A stretch of DNA of 64,000 bases from Palaemon carinicauda (lineage: Eukaryota; Arthropoda; Malacostraca; Decapoda; Palaemonidae). Shown here in pieces: positions 56,755 to 64,000 of the stretch (position 1 is the first letter of the stretch; the number at the start of each line of letters is the position of its first letter). The notes under the pieces were generated by a model. The model saw only the letters and a list, made by a program, of their open reading frames with translations. It was not told the origin of the DNA and made no database searches. The position numbers and the translations under genes are program-made. The stretch is taken from contig NC_090768.1 of assembly GCF_036898095.1 (NCBI RefSeq), positions 54,158,434-54,222,433 of the forward strand. Direction: 5' to 3'.

Positions 56755-59700
56755 ATATATATGCATACATACATAGATACATACATACGACCCTGGAACA
56801 TAAATGATGATATATTCTTTAACGAGTAGTCTGACAAAAGTTATGACCTCAAAATATGAAAAGAAACCACAATATATGATACAAAACTACAGAGCTGCTT
56901 AATTAAACTAAAGACTTAAATACAAATGTTCATTCTTAGCTCGTAATTAGATAGTTTACAATAGCAAAAGTATACTGCATGTTTACTCACATATAACTTG
57001 CGAAACATAAAAACTATTTATCGTACTTTTTTATGTAAAAACCTTTCACAAATGTACTTGTACTGCATATATTTATTATGACCCAATAAAATTCAAAACT
57101 GTACAGTATAGGATCTTTAACAGAGAGCCAACTTTGGCAAGCACAAACATAAAAGTGTATTACACTCGACAGCTTAAGCACAGACAGCTCAAGTGCTCTG
57201 AAATGGAAGCTGCAAAAATCTAGAAATCTAGATATTTTACCTAATACATTACGTTTTCTTCCCTAGCTGACCATTAAGAATGAGTGACTTACAAACACCA
57301 CATTACATACCACTGCTCCACATGAAATCTCCCAAACTTAAGTCCTCAATACAGTACCTTCCTTAATGGTAAAAATTTTAATGCTAATTACTCTTCTTTA
57401 AAATTGCAGATTTACATTAGAAAATTAAAAACTAAATATATGAAAAATGTTTAAAAGGTTATGCCACTCAGAGAGAGAAATAGCTAAATAAAATTAATCC
57501 TACTAAAGCAGCAATTCTTCTTGTTAAACAAAAACATTAATAATTTCAACTTCAGTACCCATCAAGTTTTTCAACTAAATCAATATATAGAAATATTGTG
57601 TGAAGGCTTTTAAAAACATATATTTAGAAAAATACAGCCTATCACCTGCGCAACTTAATAATACAATAAAATTTCTATTCGCAGTATATTCAACAACTTT
57701 TAAGAAATATTGCTTCCTCTATTGCAGAGTTAACTACATTCATAAAGGGCTTTCATGTTAAAATTTTGTACATTTCAAGGTATCAAACACTGTACTTTAG
57801 TTACATGTTTCCTTTTTTTTAATGTTGGTTATTATTTTGAACATTTTTGAATGCTCAGTATATGTCACCAATTTTAAGACTAGGAAATCCTCTTTGTTCT
57901 AATCAATAACTATACATAATTAATTTTGTAATGAACAATGGAAATTATTAATCTAGCAGTCAACAGCAGAAAACACAACAAATCTTAAGCAGTATACAAC
58001 GGTAAAAGTAAAATGGTTCTGAGGGCAGTTGGATTTTATCCAAGTACATTTTGGTACTTTTTTTTGTATCGCAGTGATTGTGTGTATTTATGTTCCAGCC
58101 TATCAAGAAAGCAGACCCCAAAAGTTAAAATAAACACGTGATAAAATCTTTCCTTTACCCTAATCTGTAATCAGCCATCTGCAAAGTCAAATAAAAGGTC
58201 ACCAGCCTAAAATGACTAAGTCTACTACCTCACTTCCATGGGTCCTTTCCATGGGTCCTAAGACATGCCTATAATATCAACCAGAACAGACGAAAAATTT
58301 GTGCAAAATCAATACGGGTGCGGGAAATCAAAAGAAAAGGATCTAAGTAAAAAGACAAAAAATAATGAGAGATTATGCAATAAAAGAACTAAGAGATTCA
58401 TGCAATGCAGGAAGCGAATTGAAAATAAAGGGCTTGTTTCAAAACTGACAAAGGTGTGGAGGAGCTTGCATACCGGCAACATTCTTTGATGCTAAAGAGT
58501 GCGCTTTCATGGTGGTTCCTAAGGAGCGAAATTCAGATTAATCTGGGGGGGAATGGTTCCATTACTGAAAAGCACACGTTTTTTTTTTTTTTCTCCTTCC
58601 ATTATGGCGTACAAGTTTTTTCTCATTTCTTGTTTTTATTTAGAAGAAAGAAAGGGAAATTTCATAATTTTCATACAGTGCTGATTCTATATACAAATTC
58701 AAATGAGTCCTTAGGATTACCTAGCTAAGGATTCTATTTACTAAACGAGATTATGAATGGTTTAGTCATTTGTCCGTTAAAAGTACAGTATAAACATTAG
58801 GCTAACAATTATAGTACCTTACATAAAAGAATGAAGATATTCCCTCGGTTTATCAGGTAACGTTAATTAATGAGAGAGTAATTAATAAAACATCAACTAC
58901 AATTGATACAGACTGTATCAATACCAAAGGTAACTACTATACATATGGGGAGTCAAATAAGGTAAGGTACAAATTAGGAAGAAAAGTTACAGGTTTTAAA
59001 TTCTAGATGATTATCAAGAAAGAATCTCTCCCATTATTAGGGAAAAAATTCATGGTTCGTTATATAAAACAAGCCGGTAGAAATGTATCTTAATTATTAC
59101 ATCGCTTTAATGGGAGACAATCCTTCAAAATAATCACCCGTATATGAAAATCAGTCACAAGTTATTATCAAAAGGATGAGCCATTCTTTAATCTCGTTAA
59201 CTCTATGTATATAAATATATATATGTATATACCAGATACCAGATAAACTAATCTAGTCCCTATGTACTCTCATGCACTGATGGCAGGGTGAGTGATCTGT
59301 ACTACCTGTTGATTGTGCTGTGGGCGTCAGCCAGGACGGGCGGGCATGGGAAACATTAACACTTAAGAAATGATGGTGAGAGATGACACGACTAAGCATA
59401 TTATTTCTGTAACTGCTGTGCAAAGAAGTGACATGGGGCTAAAAATTATAACATTTTGGAACATATAGATAATTTGTTTTGACATGACTACTATGGTGGT
59501 GAAGTACACTTAGAAAAAAATAAATCACAGTGGAAAAATATTAATGGCTATCAGTCTAAATTCATATACCACTTGTGCTTACTCTAGTATATTCATCATA
59601 TTAAAAAAAATGATAAAAAACCGCAGAAAATTTTATCTCCTATTATATAAGTACTATTTGCTGGCATGAAAAATATTAACTAAAATTAAACATAAACATT

Positions 59701-60135
59701 CAGTCTACTGGATTTAAAAAAAAAAAAAAATGTACAAAAAATCAATGATTGGTTAGATGAATATTTCAAGTTTAAAGATAGAAGAAATATACATGAGGAC
59801 CAGAATCCTCAAAATAACTATGACCTTAGCAATTTATAAAATCACAGCATGATTCAATTTTCCAAAAGGAGGAATCTGCACGGTGGTATTAATAAGGCCA
59901 TCTACATTATACTGGAGAAAAGGGAACTAATAAGATTGGCCAAAAATCCTATCTGTAACTTTCCATATGTACACAATTAAAACAAAAGTACCTTTATGAA
60001 AAATACAATACTGTACATTCATTCAGCTTGGAAAAGCAAAATAAACTACTGCACAATACAGGCCACATCATATTTTTTATGGGGTACATAAAATGTTCAA
60101 AACCTTAAATCTGCAGTATGTGTAATGGTGTGTTA
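56755..60135. other. AT-rich stretch, no supported gene
   Basis: No coding motif recognised. A more GC-rich patch at 59240-59350 was inspected as a possible exon and rejected. Confidence 0.4.
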
Positions 60136-60137
60136 TT

Positions 60138-60335
60138 TTTTACTAGCTATGCTACAATCCTATTTGGACATGGAGTATGTTATAAGCCAAAGGGCTCCAA
60201 CAGAAAAAAAATAGCCCAGAGAGGATAGGAACTAAAGAAATAGATAGAATATTGTGCCTCAGTGTACCTTCAAGCAAAATAACTCTAGCCCAAGACAGTG
60301 GAAGACCATGAAGACCATGGTAAAGAGGCTATGTC
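60138..60335 (-). mobile_element. Non-autonomous 2A-LINE derivative, 5'-truncated
   Basis: 60138-60243 is the LINE 3' tail (actagctatgctacaatcct through atagcccagagagg) and runs directly into 60250-60335, which matches the LINE 5' UTR (gtgcctcagtgtaccttcaag through aagacagtggaagaccatg). The whole ORF is missing. The junction (attctatct|atttctttagttcc on the minus strand) is the same as in the 61-kb copy. Confidence 0.8.
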
Positions 60336-61139
60336 CCTACCCAAGAAATATGTGTAGTTCTGCTCTTATGGCTTTAAGAAATGACGATGGACATGAGTCT
60401 ATAAAGAAAATCCTTATTCAAAGCCAATTAAAGTTCTCTAGGTTTTTTCAGAGCACTGATGAAACCCAACACTGCTTTGCTAAAACTACAATCAAGTATA
60501 ATTAGCCAAGATGTGTATCCATGAGATTCTGAAAGTGGAAAGTTTAGTAGAGACACAGCACTTTCATTATGCCCAATGATTTAAAGTAAAATAAAACCAA
60601 CTTGAGACAGTTTCTACCTTACAGGCCCAACAAATATAATGAAGTTAGAAATAGTTTATCTTCTATGAATACAGCATTGAAAAAAAAACAAGAGGTTCAT
60701 AATCCTGAGTCAGAATAGGTAATACGGTCGATTATCCTAAAGTACCTGAGGATTACAAGAGTTTATGGACTATATATCCTTGGTATTTCAAGCTGAAACT
60801 TATCAAATTCTTCATGCAATGTTTTCTTTAACAGAAGGTGGGGGAAGAACATTCTTGCATACATATTCCAAATTAAAAGGTAGTTAAAATACCAACAATG
60901 AAATAGGACCATGAAACTGGATGCTCCCTTTCTAAATATTCCCATGTGGAAAGCTCACAAAGTGATTGGAATCAGTCACATCTCTCACCCTTCCAGAAAG
61001 AAGAAAAAGTGTGCATCCAACATTTGCTTTGAGTGCTCTCCATCTCCTAAATGATGCACAAGGTTCTTTGTTGAACTTTTATGCAGCAAACTCCAAAGGA
61101 TAACAGAAGATTGTGATGGGCAGATCATTAATATAATTG
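60336..61139. other. AT-rich stretch, no supported gene
   Basis: Nothing recognised; the ORFs here have no motifs. Confidence 0.4.
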
Positions 61140-61692
61140 TTATTACTAGCTCAGCCACAACCCTAGTTGGAAAAGCAGGAAGCTATAAGCCCAAGAGCTA
61201 CGACAATGAAAATATTCTAGCGAGGAAAGGAAATAAGGAAACAATAATGTGCCTGACTGTACCCTCAAGCACTAGAACTCTAACCCAAGATAGTAGAAGA
61301 CCATGGTACAGAGGCTATGGCACTACACAAGACTAGACAACATTGGTATGATTTTGGAGAGGCCTCCTAGAAGAACAGCTTACCATAGCTAGAGTGTCTC
61401 TTCTATCCTTACCGAGAGGAAAGTAGTCACCTGAAAATTACGGTGGAGTAGCTAACTCCTTGAGTGAAGAAGAATTTTTTTTTTTGGTTATCTTAAGTGT
61501 TGTCTGATGTGTGGGGAAAGAGAACGATGTGCAAAGAATGGGCCAGACTATTCTGTGTACATGCAGGCAAAGGAAAAAAGATCTTTAACAAGAGAGGGAT
61601 TCAATGTAGTACTATCTGGCCAGTCAAAGGACCCAATAACTCTCTAGCTGTAGTATCTCAGCGGGTAGCTGGTGCCTTTGCCAACCTACTAC
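61140..61692 (-). mobile_element. Non-autonomous 2A-LINE derivative (5' UTR joined to 3' tail), ~550 bp
   Basis: 61140-61240 is the LINE 3' tail. 61245-61692 aligns with the 5' UTR of the full LINE (26610-27034), from tgcctgactgtaccctcaagc through ggccagtcaaagga to gccaacctactac. It preserves both element ends and lacks ~3.2 kb of coding sequence, so it is a complete short non-autonomous family member comparable in design to RIME/ingi or NARTc/L1Tc pairs of trypanosomes. Confidence 0.85.
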
Positions 61693-62044
61693 AGTACCTG
61701 ACTTTTGAAGGTTTGTTACTTTACAGAAAGATCAAAAGTAACATTACTTTTGGGTTGATATATATTATAGTAACAGACAATATGACACAATTAGAAGAGA
61801 GTATCTCCAGTCTTAAAGACTTCAACACATGGCATGTATAACGCCATGGGAAATACCAGAAGAAATAGACCAAAACATGCCCAGTGTACTTGCAAAGTCT
61901 TATCAGTCATTTCTTCAGAAATAGCATTTATTCACTTCCTCCTTGATAACATCCACTTCGGAGCAGCATTAACCATCCCCATCTCATTGCTTTCGATGAA
62001 TCTCAACCCGAAAACTCCTAGCTTCAGACGACCACTTCTACAGT

Positions 62045-62222
62045 CAATTCTTTTTAGCGAGGCAGATTTGAACCAACTCGAAGGGGTGCCCTTTTAGCTC
62101 GGAAAAGTTTCCCACTATCTGATTGGTTAGAATTATCTTGTCCAACCAATTAGTGATCAGGAAACTTTTCCGAGCTGAAAGGGCACCCCTGCGAGTCGGT
62201 GCAAATCTGGCTCACAAAAAAA
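62045..62222. mobile_element. Foldback MITE with ~70-bp inverted arms
   Basis: The left arm (about 62056-62128) reads gcgaggcagatttgaacc... through aaggggtgccctttt and agctcggaaaagtttcc to gattggtt. The right arm (about 62142-62214) is its inverse: aaccaattag, ggaaacttttccgagct, gggcacccct, gcaaatctggctcac. Arms match at roughly 80% or more with a ~13-base loop. Its ends run into T/A-rich flanks, so a target duplication cannot be defined. Confidence 0.8.
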
Positions 62223-64000
62223 AATTGAGTAGTTATATTTCTCGCATCATGCTTACTGACAATAACCACATCCTGTTTCTGATGCATCCGGGAAAGTATC
62301 ATACCGTGTTAATTCCTCCATTTATTTGGAGTTTCTTGAGTTGAAGCTGCTATAACACAGACAATTGGTAACCATTATGACATTAGTTGTAAAGCAACAA
62401 CTTTCAACCAATTTTCCTCACTTCTTGCCTTTACACATGTTCATATGAAATTATTAGCGTGAAGCCTTCCAAACAGGCAAATCTCTTCAAAGATTCCCTA
62501 ACTTTAAACTTACATATTTTACTCTGTGATTGCTTATTACATAAAAGTATTAACGGTAAAACTTTTTAGCAGCATATACGAAAATGCCAAAATCTAGAGC
62601 CTTTCACAAATCTCGCCAAGTTACTCCTAGAAGACCATTCTGATGGTTTTTTTGGAGAGGGCCATTTTAATAACAATACTTTTTGAGGTAATGGAAAGAC
62701 AATAGATCATTTACTGTATTACGAAGATTCAAACTTCAAAATAAGAACAAAATAAATACATACCAAACAAGATTGTTTTGGGGTAAGTGTTGAAATTTGA
62801 CATACTGTATCTGCTAAGAATAATATTTATGTACAGAGGTCAGAACATAAGGTGATGATTAGTTAGGTTAGGTTAGGTTAGTTTAAGTCAGGTTAGATTA
62901 CCTATATTGTTAAGCATGTACTGAAGTCTTAAGTGTGTCTGTACCTCTAATTGTAGAAAAAAATAGAATGTTACTCATAAACCTCTGCCTAGGGCAAATC
63001 ACTTCATCGTTCTTCCCATTTAGACAGTGAAGAGGTATTCTGTGTACAAATATGAATACCGTAAGCACTGAGGGGTTTTGGAAGCAAGATTACTTTTACA
63101 TACTGTGATGCTTTGAACTATGGCAAACATACTGCACCTGAGCCCCATACTTCTAAATAATGCTAAAGATTTATAATAGAAATACCGTATAGCAAATTAT
63201 TTCTAAATGGTTATTCATAATGTAAATAAGTACTACTAGTGAAGTAATTTTAGTTAAAAGTAAATTTTTTAATGAAATCCTGCAGTTGGTTGCAAAAATC
63301 TTTATGAGTAACATCAGGAAACACAGATAATGTCCCGATTAGTTCAAAAAGATTTGAAGTACTGTACAGTAATGTGATTTTATCATTTAAACTCAACATT
63401 GCTACACTTAAATTGCTAACTCATAATTGGAGTTTTTTAAATGGTTGCTCATTGGATTTCAGAGCCTTTTACATTACACTTCTTTTATTTTTATCTCTGT
63501 CAGTGAATGAATAATTTTTTCCTGGGGAAACAAATGCTTGGGAATAGAGTTAAATGAGGTAAATGCACAAATCATATAGCAAGTTTAGATGATAAGGATT
63601 ATTTAATTAGACTGTGTTGATGAATGTCAATATTTTGATATACTGTATTGATAACAAATAAGAGATTTACGAAGCCTAGGATATCACAAGTGAGCATGAT
63701 ACTACAGAGAAATTTACCTTGACAAAATTGTGGTGTGTAAGGCCATAAAAAAAAATTGGTGTACTATAAATGTCAGGAAATTGTGATGAACTAGTGAATA
63801 TTTACTGATACAGTATCTGAAAGTTTTGAATAAATATCCCAGGTCAATTATACTGTATATACATATGCTTATGAATATATATGGTATGTGAATATATGTA
63901 TAATAACACTAGTACATGCACCATGTACACACAAGTAGATACACATTAAGACATATGTACCTAGATGATGCACTATAACCTTATAGTAATTCTATACCTA
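62223..64000. other. AT-rich stretch, no supported gene
   Basis: No gene recognised. Contains a short interstitial TTAGG-like repeat at 62868-62895. Confidence 0.4.
62868..62895 (+). repeat. Interstitial TTAGG-type repeat (~4 units)
   Basis: ttaggttaggttaggttag followed by a degenerate unit. TTAGG is the ancestral arthropod telomere repeat; this array is far too short to be a telomere. Confidence 0.6.

Noticed and set aside
59240..59350. GC-richer patch with cccacag and caacaggtag, resembling a small exon on the minus strand
   Set aside because: It would be either a 12-nt microexon or a short frame with a stop, with no nAChR motif or phase support.

Overview
The window is animal nuclear DNA, AT-rich and packed with decayed transposable elements and microsatellites. 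It is most likely from a decapod crustacean such as a shrimp. The support is an arthropod-type nicotinic acetylcholine receptor (nAChR) alpha gene, a dispersed LINE 3' tail ending in (TAA)n that I associate with shrimp genomes, and long GA, TA and TAA tracts. Species cannot be settled from the sequence alone.

The only host gene I can support is the 3' end of an nAChR alpha subunit on the minus strand. Four exons are visible: 54914-55030, 54523-54621, 45546-45771 and 35541-35756. Their splice sites and codon phases agree (2+1, 2+1, then phase 0). They encode the variable M3-M4 cytoplasmic loop, the conserved pre-M4 helix, M4 and the C-terminus. The ligand-binding domain and M1-M3 exons must lie beyond the window or in short exons I could not recognise. 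The introns hold most of the younger mobile DNA, including two 6.8-6.9 kb DIRS-type tyrosine-recombinase retrotransposons (37027-43921 and 46432-53206), one per intron, both in the gene's sense orientation.

Layout. 1-2050: remnant of a third, diverged DIRS-like gag region (minus). 2061-3976: a Tigger/pogo-type TIR element with TA target duplication and an internally duplicated mini-ORF. 4005-8570: a SINE-like insert between 54-bp direct repeats, then an old 1.2-kb tandem segmental duplication split by a truncated LINE. 8570-12900: a heavily decayed but nearly full-length I/Jockey-like LINE (gag-like ORF1, endonuclease, RT, RNase H; minus). 13439-14640: an RTE-like LINE fragment. 16334-18118: a TIR-bounded segment carrying an IS1016/Merlin-like zinc-ribbon fragment, a foldback repeat and a minisatellite. 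18711-19118: tandem LINE tails. 20870-22020: a Tigger transposase pseudogene. 23151-27034: a nearly full-length LINE whose ORF begins with a hydrophobic leader and a perfect 2A ribosome-skipping motif. 27035-35540: mostly featureless AT-rich DNA. 35541-55030: the nAChR exons and DIRS copies. 55031-64000: intronic or upstream DNA with short non-autonomous derivatives of the 2A LINE and a foldback MITE.

The elements form families. The 2A LINE explains at least seven short 3'-tail fragments here, and two more copies share one internal deletion joining its 5' UTR to its 3' tail, i.e. a RIME/NARTc-like parasite. Within each DIRS copy, the internal complementary region matches that copy's own termini, including positions that differ between copies. 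This is what circular-intermediate replication predicts. DIRS copy 2 has all three reading frames open; copy 1 has two nonsense codons.
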